Under the pieces are notes generated by a model. The model was not told the DNA's origin, ran no database searches, and saw only the letters and a list, made by a program, of their open reading frames with translations. A program made the translations under genes and the position numbers. A stretch of 64,000 nucleotides of DNA from Kordiimonas pumila (lineage in GTDB: Bacteria; Pseudomonadota; Alphaproteobacteria; Sphingomonadales; Kordiimonadaceae). The stretch's first letter is position 1. Each line of letters opens with the position of its first letter. The DNA lies in assembly GCF_015240255.1 (NCBI RefSeq), contig NZ_CP061205.1:2129501-2193500 (forward strand). Reading direction: 5' to 3'. Positions 45,655 through 54,057 of the stretch are shown here, piece after piece.

Positions 45655-46302
45655 GTGCCAGATTTTTCCTTAAAGCTTTACGAGCTTAGCATTATGGCTT
45701 TGCCATTTTTGTTTGCGGTTACCATGCGCGAGGCACTGCGCGGGTTTGTGGCTCATAAACTGGGCGACCCAACGGTTGCCATGTCAGGCAGGCTTTCTTT
45801 CAATCCTTTGAATCATGCAGACCCTATCTGGACAGGGGTGGTACCTATTGTTGCCTTTGTGTTTCTTAACTTGCCAATACTTTTAGGGCAGGCAAAGCCA
45901 ATTGATATTAACCCGCAGTATTTTAAAAACCTGAAACGCGATTTGCTTTTAATGGCACTCTCAGGCCCCGTTAGCTTGATTGTTCTTTCGCTATTATGGG
46001 CTTATGTTGTGCGTATAGCCTATGCTTTTGGATTCACGCCGGCTGATTGGCTTGTGCAGACCGGCCATGCGGGTATCTTTTTAAGCTGCATATTTCTGGT
46101 TATCAGCTTACTCCCTATTCCACCGCTAGATGGCGGTAAGGTGCTTGAGTATTTTTTGCCAGACGATGCGGCAGAGGGCCTTCGTACAATTGAACCATAT
46201 GGTTTTTTTGTCATTATTGGTTTGTTTATCTTTGTTCCCGGCATAATCGTTGTGCCGTCGCAGTTTTTGTATAGTCTGGTGTTATCAATAACCGGGCTGT
46301 AA
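45655..46302 (+). CDS. Site-2-protease-family membrane protein with degenerate zinc motif
   Basis: 215-residue polytopic membrane protein, GTG start after AGGAG. Overall it matches the short S2P/M50 class: first helix, then FVAHKLGDPTVAMSGRLSFNPLNHADPI, several helices, and IPPLDGGKVLEYFLP with Asp159. The zinc motif HExxH, which should precede GFVAHKLGDP, reads R25-E-A-L-R29, so both zinc His are Arg (codons CGC). Only the Glu and the distal Asp remain. It should therefore be inactive as a protease unless another site is used. It sits between nagZ and scpA, where other alphaproteobacteria keep an S2P gene. Confidence 0.85.
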   Translation: MPDFSLKLYELSIMALPFLFAVTMREALRGFVAHKLGDPTVAMSGRLSFNPLNHADPIWTGVVPIVAFVFLNLPILLGQAKPIDINPQYFKNLKRDLLLMALSGPVSLIVLSLLWAYVVRIAYAFGFTPADWLVQTGHAGIFLSCIFLVISLLPIPPLDGGKVLEYFLPDDAAEGLRTIEPYGFFVIIGLFIFVPGIIVVPSQFLYSLVLSITGL

Positions 46303-46328
46303 AAGCAGGTGCTATAAGACGCCACAAT

Positions 46329-47141
46329 ATGACAGAGTTTGAAGAAGATATACCGGTTAAAGACCGGCAGAGAATGGACCCAGACCAGCTTGTCTTGCAC
46401 ATGGATGGTTTTGAGGGCCCTCTTGATGTTTTGCTTACTTTGGCGCGCGCACAAAAAGTAGACCTTTCACAAATATCTATTCTCGAACTGGTAGAGCAGT
46501 TTCTGGAATTTGTAACTGCTGCCCGTAAGCTAAAGTTAGAGCTGGCTGCAGATTATCTGGTGATGGCGGCATGGCTGGCGTATCTTAAATCGCGATTGTT
46601 ACTTCCAAAAGAAGATGACGATGAAGAACCTTCAGCGGAAGAACTTGCTTTTCGACTACAGTTACGGCTACAGCGACTAGAAGCTATGCGCGAAGCTGGT
46701 GCGCGGTTAATGGCTCGTGACAGGCTAGGGCGTGATGTATTCAGGCGTGGTAGGCCAGAGGGGCTGAAACTTTTAAAACTGGGCTGTTATGATGTTACTT
46801 TCTATGAGCTTTTAAAGGCTTACGGCGACAATAGGCAGCGACACTCTGTAACAGAACTGCGCATTGAACGCCGTCCGATCTATGCTCTTGAAGATGCTAT
46901 AGAACGTCTTTCCGGCCTTATTGGCGATGCTTTTACATGGGCACAGTTATCTACTTTTCTGCCTACGAACCTCAAAGATAAGCGTCTGCGCAGGTCGGCG
47001 CTTGCCAGCATGTTTGCGGCAAGCCTTGAACTTGCACGCCAAGGACAGGCTGATTTAAGACAGATGGAGACATTTGGACCTATTTATCTACGTTACAAAA
47101 ATGATGATGATACCACCTCGGATAAGGCTAAGAATGACTGA
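46329..47141 (+). CDS. scpA: Segregation and condensation protein A
   Basis: 270-residue kleisin that bridges SMC heads. VLHMDGFEGPLDVLLTLARAQKVDL is the N-terminal SMC-binding region, KLELAADYLVMAAWLAYLKSRLLLP the next helix, and a winged-helix C-terminus follows (FLPTNLKDKRLRRSALASMFAASLEL). It overlaps scpB by eight bases. An smc gene is not in the window. Confidence 0.95.
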   Translation: MTEFEEDIPVKDRQRMDPDQLVLHMDGFEGPLDVLLTLARAQKVDLSQISILELVEQFLEFVTAARKLKLELAADYLVMAAWLAYLKSRLLLPKEDDDEEPSAEELAFRLQLRLQRLEAMREAGARLMARDRLGRDVFRRGRPEGLKLLKLGCYDVTFYELLKAYGDNRQRHSVTELRIERRPIYALEDAIERLSGLIGDAFTWAQLSTFLPTNLKDKRLRRSALASMFAASLELARQGQADLRQMETFGPIYLRYKNDDDTTSDKAKND

Positions 47142-47841
47142 GCAATCTCAAAAACAGCACCAAGACTGCCGAATGGTGGAAGCTATTCTGTTTGCAAGCG
47201 AAAGCCCGCTTTCTGTTGAAGAAATGACAGAGCGCTTGCCAGAAGGAGTAGATGTTGTGGCGCACCTTGCAACATTGCAGGAAATATATGCGCTGCGCGG
47301 CGTTAACCTTGTGCTTGTTGCAGGTAAATATATGTTTCGCACTGCGGAAGACCTATCCTTTTTGCTACGGCGTGAAATTGATGAGCCCAGAAAGTTGTCA
47401 CGTGCTGCAGTTGAAACCTTGGCAATTATTGCGTATCACCAACCCGTTACACGAGCAGAGATTGAAGATATTCGCGGCGTTACCATATCTAAGGGAACAC
47501 TTGACGTTCTTATGGAGGCGGAATGGGTACGTATTATGGGGCGGCGTAAAACCCCCGGTCGACCCGCCACATATGGAACAACACAGGAATTTTTGGTACA
47601 TTTTGGTATTGAAACAATCAAAGACTTGCCCGGGCTGCACGAATTAAAGGCTGCAGGGTTACTAGATAGCGTGGATATTGCGCTTGATAAATTGGGCGGC
47701 ATGCCACAGCCCGCCGATCATGAAGAGCAGGATGACGGACAAATAGATATTGAGGAAGCAATTGCACGTTCTGAAAGGGATGCTATAGAAGGTGCCAATA
47801 AAAAAGATTTGGTAGATACTGCAGATGAACCAGCAGTGTGA
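47134..47841 (+). CDS. scpB: Segregation and condensation protein B
   Basis: 235-residue partner of ScpA made of two winged helices: MVEAILFASESPLSVEEMTERL and the second with LAIIAYHQPVTRAEIEDIRGV and GRRKTPGRPATYGTTQEFL. The C-terminal 50 residues are acidic and probably disordered. I place the start at ATG 47134 (AAGG upstream), inside the scpA end; upstream in-frame codons would overlap scpA much further. Confidence 0.95.
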   Translation: MTEQSQKQHQDCRMVEAILFASESPLSVEEMTERLPEGVDVVAHLATLQEIYALRGVNLVLVAGKYMFRTAEDLSFLLRREIDEPRKLSRAAVETLAIIAYHQPVTRAEIEDIRGVTISKGTLDVLMEAEWVRIMGRRKTPGRPATYGTTQEFLVHFGIETIKDLPGLHELKAAGLLDSVDIALDKLGGMPQPADHEEQDDGQIDIEEAIARSERDAIEGANKKDLVDTADEPAV

Positions 47842-47900
47842 ACCTATAATAAGTAGCAAGGATATGAAGGGCTTGATGCCCGTAACAGGAGTTTAGACAC

Positions 47901-48131
47901 ATGTTTCCAGGATGGATGCAAATTGCACTCGTAGCGCTTCTTGTGCTGTTGCTTTTTGGGCGCGGGAAAATTTCCGGGCTTATGGGTGATGTTGCCAAGG
48001 GTATTACCAGTTTCAAAAAAGGTTTGAAAGAAGGCCTTGATGAACCCGAGCAGGAAGAAACAAAAACTGTAGCGGACCGGCGTACAATTGATGGTGAAAT
48101 AGTGAAAACCAAAGAAGAAACAAAAAGCTAA
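47901..48131 (+). CDS. tatA: Twin-arginine translocase subunit TatA
   Basis: 76-residue protein: short N-terminus, one transmembrane helix ([19 protein letters not shown]), hinge, amphipathic helix ([20 protein letters not shown]) and a charged tail. It forms the variable-size pore of the Tat pathway. First of tatABC. Confidence 0.95.
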   Translation: MFPGWMQIALVALLVLLLFGRGKISGLMGDVAKGITSFKKGLKEGLDEPEQEETKTVADRRTIDGEIVKTKEETKS

Positions 48132-48181
48132 AACTTTTGGTTTTTTTCGTCCCTTTCACCTAACGCGGAGCTTGTAGCTAT

Positions 48182-48523
48182 ATGTTTGATATTGGCGCAA
48201 TGGAAATTTTTATTGTTGCGGCCTTGGCTCTTGTTGTTGTCGGGCCAAAAGAGCTACCCAAATTGCTGCGCTCGATTGGCGGCATCGTCAAGAAGGCGAG
48301 GGAGCTAACGCATGAGTTTCGCCGCAGTCTTGATGACCTTGCAAACGAGGCAGAAAGGGAGCTTGACCCCTTTAGTGACCTTCGTAAAAAGGAAGGTCTG
48401 AAGCCGGGTATGAGCCCTGAAGAGGTAACAGACCACATTATGGCGAACCGTAAGCAGGAAAAGCAACAGCCTGCAAAGGCAGATAAGCCATCTGAACCCA
48501 AGTCAGACGAGACAGTGGTATGA
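48182..48523 (+). CDS. tatB: Sec-independent translocase subunit TatB
   Basis: 113-residue subunit. MFDIGAMEIFIVAALALVVVGPKELPKLLR carries the TatB-type Glu and GPKELP hinge; a longer amphipathic helix than TatA and a Lys/Glu/Pro tail follow. Works with TatC in signal-peptide recognition. Its stop overlaps the tatC start (ATGA). Confidence 0.95.
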   Translation: MFDIGAMEIFIVAALALVVVGPKELPKLLRSIGGIVKKARELTHEFRRSLDDLANEAERELDPFSDLRKKEGLKPGMSPEEVTDHIMANRKQEKQQPAKADKPSEPKSDETVV

Positions 48524-49368
48524 GTACGCGTATGATTGGTGGCGATAATAACAAGCCTGATATAGTAGACGATGACCTGGATGATGAAGTGGATGCCAGC
48601 AGGGCACCGTTGCTTGATCATTTGAATGAACTGCGGTCGCGGCTTATCAAAGTTATTATCGGCATGATGGTTGCCTTTGGTGTTGCGCTGTTTTTTTCTG
48701 ATCAGATTTTCAATATTCTTGCAAAACCTTATATGGATGCCCAAGGAGATGACGGTAACCGCCGTATGATTTTTACGGCCCTAACTGAGGGTTTCTTTGT
48801 AAATCTGAAAGTCGCTTTATATGGGGCTTTCATTGTAACGTTCCCTTTAATCGCCTTGCAAATATGGAAATTTGTGGCACCGGGCCTATATCGCAATGAA
48901 AAGCGTGCATTTTTGCCGTTTTTGGTTGCGACACCTGTGCTGTTTGCCTGCGGCGCGGCCCTTGCTTATTTTCTGGTTATTCCGTGGGCATGGAAATTCT
49001 TGTTGGGGTTTGAGCAACCGGGTGGTGCTGGTGCCATTGAAATTGCTGCCGAAGCCAAGGTAAGTGAGTATCTCTCGCTTGTGATGCAAATGATATTTGG
49101 TTTTGGGCTGGCTTTTTTGTTGCCTGTTGCGCTGACATTAATGGGCAAGGCGGGGATTGTTTCTGCACAAGGCCTGCGTGAAAGAAGGCGGTATATGGTT
49201 GTTGCAACCTTTCTAGTTGCCGCATTTTTGACACCGCCAGATCCCATAAGCCAAATCGCACTTGGCATACCTATGCTGCTCCTGTATGAGCTGTCCATTA
49301 TTTTGATAGCTTCTACCGAGCGAAAACGAGCTGCGGAAGAAGCTAAATCTGATAGTGCTGCTGACTAG
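48520..49368 (+). CDS. tatC: Twin-arginine translocase subunit TatC
   Basis: 282-residue inner-membrane protein with six helices. The N-terminal LDHLNELRSRLIKVI and the second loop PGLYRNEKR are the signal-peptide-binding elements. It is some 25-30 residues longer than typical because of an acidic N-terminal extension and a Glu/Lys-rich tail. Start at ATG 48520, overlapping tatB by four bases. Confidence 0.95.
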   Translation: MSTRMIGGDNNKPDIVDDDLDDEVDASRAPLLDHLNELRSRLIKVIIGMMVAFGVALFFSDQIFNILAKPYMDAQGDDGNRRMIFTALTEGFFVNLKVALYGAFIVTFPLIALQIWKFVAPGLYRNEKRAFLPFLVATPVLFACGAALAYFLVIPWAWKFLLGFEQPGGAGAIEIAAEAKVSEYLSLVMQMIFGFGLAFLLPVALTLMGKAGIVSAQGLRERRRYMVVATFLVAAFLTPPDPISQIALGIPMLLLYELSIILIASTERKRAAEEAKSDSAAD

Positions 49369-49396
49369 TTATTTCTTGAATACATAGGAACTCTGC

Positions 49397-50674
49397 ATGT
49401 TTGACCTGAAGTTTATACGTGAAAATCCGGAAGATTTTGACAAGGCACTGGCTCGCCGCGGCGAAGCTGCCATGTCTGGAAAAATTCTGTCTCTTGATTC
49501 AGATCACCGTGCTTTATCGACTGAAGCTCAGGCAGTTCAAGCGCGCCGTAATGAGGCTTCAAAGCTTATTGGTCGCGCAAAAGCGCAGGGTGATGAAGCT
49601 GGTGCGACAGCATTAATGGATGAAGTGAGCGGCCTTAAAGCAAAGCTGGCAGAACTTGAAGATCAAGAACGGGCTATTGGTGAAAAGCTTAATATGACGC
49701 TTATGAGCCTGCCGAACATGATTTATGATGATGTGCCTGAAGGGGACAGTGAAGACGATAATGTTGAGGTCCGCCGGTGGGGTGCGCCTGCGAAATATGC
49801 TTTTGAACCAAAAGAGCATTTTACCCTCGGCGAAGACCTGGGCCTAATGGACTTTGAACGTGCTGCCAAAATGTCTGGCTCACGCTTTGTGGTGCTGAAA
49901 GGTGCACTAGCCCGGCTTGAACGTGCGCTTGGCCAGTTTATGCTCGATCTGCATACTAGCGAGCATGGCTATGAGGAGGTTCTCACTCCAGCTATGGTGC
50001 GGGGCGAAGCGCTTCTGGGTACTGGCCAGCTACCAAAATTTGGCGATGATGCCTTCCAGACGACAACGGGTCACTGGCTTATCCCCACATCTGAGGTAAC
50101 GTTAACCAACCTGCATTCAGATGAAATTCTGGATGAAGCTGATTTGCCGATCAGACTTACTGCGCATAGCCAGTGTTTCAGAGCAGAAGCTGGGTCAGCA
50201 GGGCGTGATACACGCGGCATGATCCGCCAACATCAGTTTGAGAAGGTGGAACTGGTTTCTGTGACCACGGCAGATCAGTCTGATGACGAACTGGAGCGCA
50301 TGACAGGCTGCGCAGAGGAAGTGTTAAAGCGCTTACATCTGCCCTACCGCGTTGTAAAGCTTTGCAGCGGTGATATTGGCTTTGGTGCACGCCGTACCTA
50401 CGATATTGAAGTATGGTTGCCGGGGCAGGATAGATTTCGCGAAATTTCAAGCTGTTCTGTAATGGGTGACTTTCAGGCACGGCGTATGAAAATGCGCTGC
50501 AGGCCAAAGAGCGAGAAGCAAACACGCTTTGTTCACACATTAAACGGTTCAGGCCTTGCTGTTGGGCGCACACTTATTGCGGTAATGGAAAATAACCAGC
50601 AAGCCGACGGCACTATTCGTGTGCCTCAGGCACTGCGCCCCTACATGGGTGGTATTGAAATGATTGGCGCCTGA
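49397..50674 (+). CDS. serS: Seryl-tRNA synthetase
   Basis: 425-residue class II synthetase. The N-terminal coiled-coil arm (about 30-100, rich in Ala/Glu/Arg) binds tRNA-Ser, motif 2 is [21 protein letters not shown], and motif 3 [17 protein letters not shown]. Its stop shares a base with the surE start. The order tatC-serS-surE is conserved in alphaproteobacteria. Confidence 0.97.
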   Translation: MFDLKFIRENPEDFDKALARRGEAAMSGKILSLDSDHRALSTEAQAVQARRNEASKLIGRAKAQGDEAGATALMDEVSGLKAKLAELEDQERAIGEKLNMTLMSLPNMIYDDVPEGDSEDDNVEVRRWGAPAKYAFEPKEHFTLGEDLGLMDFERAAKMSGSRFVVLKGALARLERALGQFMLDLHTSEHGYEEVLTPAMVRGEALLGTGQLPKFGDDAFQTTTGHWLIPTSEVTLTNLHSDEILDEADLPIRLTAHSQCFRAEAGSAGRDTRGMIRQHQFEKVELVSVTTADQSDDELERMTGCAEEVLKRLHLPYRVVKLCSGDIGFGARRTYDIEVWLPGQDRFREISSCSVMGDFQARRMKMRCRPKSEKQTRFVHTLNGSGLAVGRTLIAVMENNQQADGTIRVPQALRPYMGGIEMIGA

Positions 50675-51456
50675 TGCCTGTTTCTCTGAAACGTATTCTG
50701 GTCTCCAATGATGATGGTATCAATGCATCTGGTATTGGTGTGCTGGAACGCATTGCGCGCCAATTTAGTGATGATGTGTGGGTTGTTGCACCGTCTGAGG
50801 AGCAGTCAGGTGCTGGGCACTCGCTCACTCTTACAAAGCCCTTGCGACTGAGGAAGCTTGACGAGAAGCGCTGGGCTGTTTCTGGAACACCAACTGACTG
50901 CGTGATGATGGCAGTGAACCATCTGATGAAAGATAATCTACCAACATTGATTCTCTCTGGCATTAACCGGGGTGGTAACTTGGCAGAGGACGTTACATAT
51001 TCCGGTACCGTTTCTGTTGCTATGGAAGGCACCCTTGCAGGCATACCATCAATTGCTTTTAGTCAGTGTATCAGGCCAGAGGACAAAATCCACTGGGCTA
51101 CAGCAGAGCGGTATGCTCCTGATGTGATTAAAGGCCTGCTTGATATTGACTGGCCCCGTGATGTTTTGATGAATGTTAACTTCCCGGCTTTTCCTGTTGA
51201 TGAAATACAGGGTATTAAGGTAACCGAGCAGGGCCGCCGTGAAATGGTTGGTAACAATATTGAAGAGCGTGTTGATCCACGCGGGTTTCGGTATTACTGG
51301 TTTGGCCTTGGCCGTGCAGTTGGTGCACCGGGGCACGAGCAGGATATTAAGGCCGTGCGGGACAAATGGATATCAGTAACGCCGTTACACCTTGACCTGA
51401 CCCACCATAAAACGCGTAAAGCTTTGGTACCTGTTCTAGAAAAAAGCTTTCGTTAA
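50674..51456 (+). CDS. surE: 5'/3'-nucleotidase SurE
   Basis: 260-residue metal-dependent phosphatase acting on nucleoside monophosphates and other small phosphates in stationary phase. KRILVSNDDGINASGI holds the metal Asp pair, PSEEQSGAGHS the next conserved loop, and SGINRGGNLAEDVTYSGTVSVAMEG the Asn/Ser-rich active-site stretch. Translationally coupled to serS. Confidence 0.96.
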   Translation: MPVSLKRILVSNDDGINASGIGVLERIARQFSDDVWVVAPSEEQSGAGHSLTLTKPLRLRKLDEKRWAVSGTPTDCVMMAVNHLMKDNLPTLILSGINRGGNLAEDVTYSGTVSVAMEGTLAGIPSIAFSQCIRPEDKIHWATAERYAPDVIKGLLDIDWPRDVLMNVNFPAFPVDEIQGIKVTEQGRREMVGNNIEERVDPRGFRYYWFGLGRAVGAPGHEQDIKAVRDKWISVTPLHLDLTHHKTRKALVPVLEKSFR

Positions 51457-51528
51457 ATGGGCTTGAAGCAGTTGCCCTATTGCAGCGATATGGCTATTCT
51501 CTGATCAGCTCGTGTGGAGGATAGCAGT

Positions 51529-52557
51529 TTGACCTTGCCAAGAATATACAGCATGCTGGTGATTGGGGCAGTTTTGCTCACTGGCTGTGTATCTGGGCCT
51601 AAATCTCCTGCTGATATCCAGCCGGTTTACCGTATTAGAAATTCGCCGCTTCCCGTACCAGATGTACGCTGGAACCCAAGGCGCGGTGTTAATGCAACAA
51701 GTACTGCGGCAAACCCTGTACCGGTACGGACACAGACCATATCGGCGAATACTCTTACCCCTGTTAGCTCGCCCACATCTGGCGGTGGCCGCGTTGTTGT
51801 TAAAAAAGGCGATACTCTTTATGCCATATCGCGGGCATACGGTGTACCGGTCCGCTCGTTAATAAGCGAGAATAACCTGTCAGAGCCTTTCCAGCTAAAA
51901 ATAGGGCAGGTGCTCAGTGTGCCAGGCACAAAAGTGCATAGTGTGCAAAAGGGTGAAACCGGTTACAGCATATCACGGCAGTACGGAGTAACGGCTTCTG
52001 CCCTTATGGAGGCAAACAACATAAAGCCGCCATACCGTTTAGCTGTAGGACAAAAACTAAAATTACCCGGTGGCGCAAGCAAGAAAGTTGCTTCGCGTGT
52101 AAGGGTTGAAGCGACACCGCCTTCTCGAGGCAGGAGTGTCTCCATTCCGGCGCCGCCACCGCGAAGTGCCTCTGGCTTTATATGGCCTGTTGAAGGCAAG
52201 CTTGCATCACGGTATGGCCCCAAGGCGGGCGGCATGCATAATGATGGTATTAATATTCTGGCAAGCGCAGGGTCACCCGTTAAGGCTTCTGAGGCAGGCG
52301 TCGTGGTTTATGCATCAAATGCCTTGCAAGGGTATGGTAATCTATTGCTGCTTAAGCACGCGGATGGCTGGATAACGGCTTATGCTCATACGGAAAGACT
52401 ATTGGTCCGTAAAGGGCAAAGAATTGATAAAGGTCAAGTGGTTGCGCGAGTTGGTTCAACTGGTGGTGTAAGCCAGCCACAGCTACATTTTGAAATTCGT
52501 AAAGGTAGCCGTGCACTTGATCCGCTTGATTATTTAAGTGGTGGCCGCGGTAAATAA
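51529..52557 (+). CDS. NlpD-like lipoprotein with LysM repeats and degenerate LytM (M23) domain
   Basis: 342-residue lipoprotein. The start is TTG 51529, eight bases after GGAGG; the lipobox LLTGC puts the acylated Cys near residue 20. Two LysM modules follow (VVKKGDTLYAISRAYGV and VQKGETGYSISRQYGV), then a Pro/Ser linker and an M23 domain from about 215. The zinc site is dismantled: the H-x-G-x-D position reads N238-D-G-I-N242 and the HxH motif reads Q318-L-H320. That is the pattern of NlpD/EnvC-type activators of cell-wall amidases, not of active endopeptidases. Position after surE supports NlpD. Confidence 0.9.
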   Translation: MTLPRIYSMLVIGAVLLTGCVSGPKSPADIQPVYRIRNSPLPVPDVRWNPRRGVNATSTAANPVPVRTQTISANTLTPVSSPTSGGGRVVVKKGDTLYAISRAYGVPVRSLISENNLSEPFQLKIGQVLSVPGTKVHSVQKGETGYSISRQYGVTASALMEANNIKPPYRLAVGQKLKLPGGASKKVASRVRVEATPPSRGRSVSIPAPPPRSASGFIWPVEGKLASRYGPKAGGMHNDGINILASAGSPVKASEAGVVVYASNALQGYGNLLLLKHADGWITAYAHTERLLVRKGQRIDKGQVVARVGSTGGVSQPQLHFEIRKGSRALDPLDYLSGGRGK

Positions 52558-52594
52558 AATAAGCAAGGAAAGTTGGCTTTAGGTTTAACCGGGC

Positions 52595-53491
52595 TTAGAA
52601 TTTTATTTTACGCTCTAACTGGCCTGCAAGGTTGTTAACATACTGCCATGCTGTTCGGCCCGATCTGTTGCCCCGTGTTTTAGACCACTCCAGCGCCTGA
52701 TGGTGCCAGTCAAAGTCTGGGTGCAGGTCAAACTTTTCCATGTATCCGCTAATGATAGCCAAATAATCTTGCTGGTCGCAAACATGAAAGCCCAGCCACA
52801 GGCCAAATCGATCAGAGAGGGCTATGGTTTCATCCATCGATTCGTTTGGGTGAATGCCTGTTGCACTTTCCTGATCCGCCATTTTGCGCGGTAACAAGTG
52901 ACGTCGATTGGATGTTGCATAAAAAATAACATTCTCTGGCCTGCCTTCCAAGCCACCTTCAAGCACAGATTTTAGGGCTTTGAAGTCTGTATCAGGCTGA
53001 TCAAAGGATAGGTCGTCACAGTAAATAACAAACTGTTTGTCAGTGTCCCGTAACTGATCCAAAAGGCTAGGCAGGTGGCTAATGTCTTCCCTGTGAATTT
53101 CAACAAGTGCAGGGGCACTCTCGCCGTTTTCTGTTATAATCTGGTTATGGATAGATTTAACGATTGTACTTTTCCCCATACCGCGAGCACCCCATAGCAA
53201 GGCATTGTTGGCAGAATACCCTGCTGCAAAGCGGCGAGAATTTTCTAGAAGTGTTGCCTTCGCGCGGTCAATGCCTAAAAGCATATCAAGAGGCGGTGAG
53301 GATACTTTTTCAATGGGCTTTAATATGCCATTTTGTGCATTAAAAACATAAGATTGATATGATTTGTTAAAGTTATTATTTACACTTTGGTTTGAAGTGC
53401 CTTTAATAGCCTCAGTTAGGCCCTTAAGCGCAGCAATCAGGGCTTCATTCGTATCAATAGTGTCTTTTGTCACTTGCAACCTCGTCTGCAT
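52595..53491 (-). CDS. AAA-type ATPase, DUF815 family
   Basis: 298-residue cytoplasmic ATPase. Walker A is GARGMGKS at 101-108, Walker B IYCDD at 156-160, and the C-terminal block WHHQALEWSKTRGNRSGRTAWQYVNNL is typical of DUF815. The family is widespread in proteobacteria without a settled role. It lies on the opposite strand between nlpD-like and yajC and is apparently monocistronic. An N-terminal helical region (1-60) is not part of the AAA core. Confidence 0.88.
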   Translation of the reverse strand: MQTRLQVTKDTIDTNEALIAALKGLTEAIKGTSNQSVNNNFNKSYQSYVFNAQNGILKPIEKVSSPPLDMLLGIDRAKATLLENSRRFAAGYSANNALLWGARGMGKSTIVKSIHNQIITENGESAPALVEIHREDISHLPSLLDQLRDTDKQFVIYCDDLSFDQPDTDFKALKSVLEGGLEGRPENVIFYATSNRRHLLPRKMADQESATGIHPNESMDETIALSDRFGLWLGFHVCDQQDYLAIISGYMEKFDLHPDFDWHHQALEWSKTRGNRSGRTAWQYVNNLAGQLERKIKF

Positions 53492-53642
53492 AGTACCATG
53501 TAGGGGTTTAGCTCATAGCATGGGAATTTATATCATGCGAGGCCAGTGTTGCATTTGAGGCGGATAAAGCTATAGTCCCGGCCAGATGTTTTTTAGCTAT
53601 CTGGTGACCAAGTTCACCAGTACTTCAGGAGAGTTTATTCAC

Positions 53643-53984
53643 ATGTTTTCATCACCTGCATTTGCACAGGCGGCCGGTAGTGCGCCGTCACCAAGCTTAA
53701 TCGATACATTCCTACCACTCGTTCTGATCGTTATTGTTTTCTGGTTTCTTATTTTAAGGCCGCAAAATAAAAAGATGAAAGATCACCGCGCTATGGTGAA
53801 TAATGTTGCCCGGGGCGATACGGTGGTAACAGCGGGTGGCTTGATTGGTAAGGTTACCAAGGTAAAAGATGATACCGAAATTGAAGTGGAATTGTCTGAG
53901 GGTGTACGTGTGAAAGTGGTTAAAAGCACCCTTTCTGAAGTACGCAGTAAAAACCAGCCTGTTGCAACAGAAGAAAAGAAATAA
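53643..53984 (+). CDS. yajC: Preprotein translocase subunit YajC
   Basis: 113-residue single-span protein that associates with SecDF. Transmembrane helix at about 22-42 (FLPLVLIVIVFWFLILRPQNKK), then GDTVVTAGGLIGKVTKV. AGGAGAG precedes ATG 53643 by about 11 bases; an upstream in-frame ATG at 53586 has no support. First gene of yajC-secD-secF. Confidence 0.94.
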   Translation: MFSSPAFAQAAGSAPSPSLIDTFLPLVLIVIVFWFLILRPQNKKMKDHRAMVNNVARGDTVVTAGGLIGKVTKVKDDTEIEVELSEGVRVKVVKSTLSEVRSKNQPVATEEKK

Positions 53985-54057
53985 AGCTTTTCTGAGTTTT
54001 GGTACTGTTTCAATGTCTGTGAATTACAGAGTAACTATATAGTATAAGGGGCTTTCC

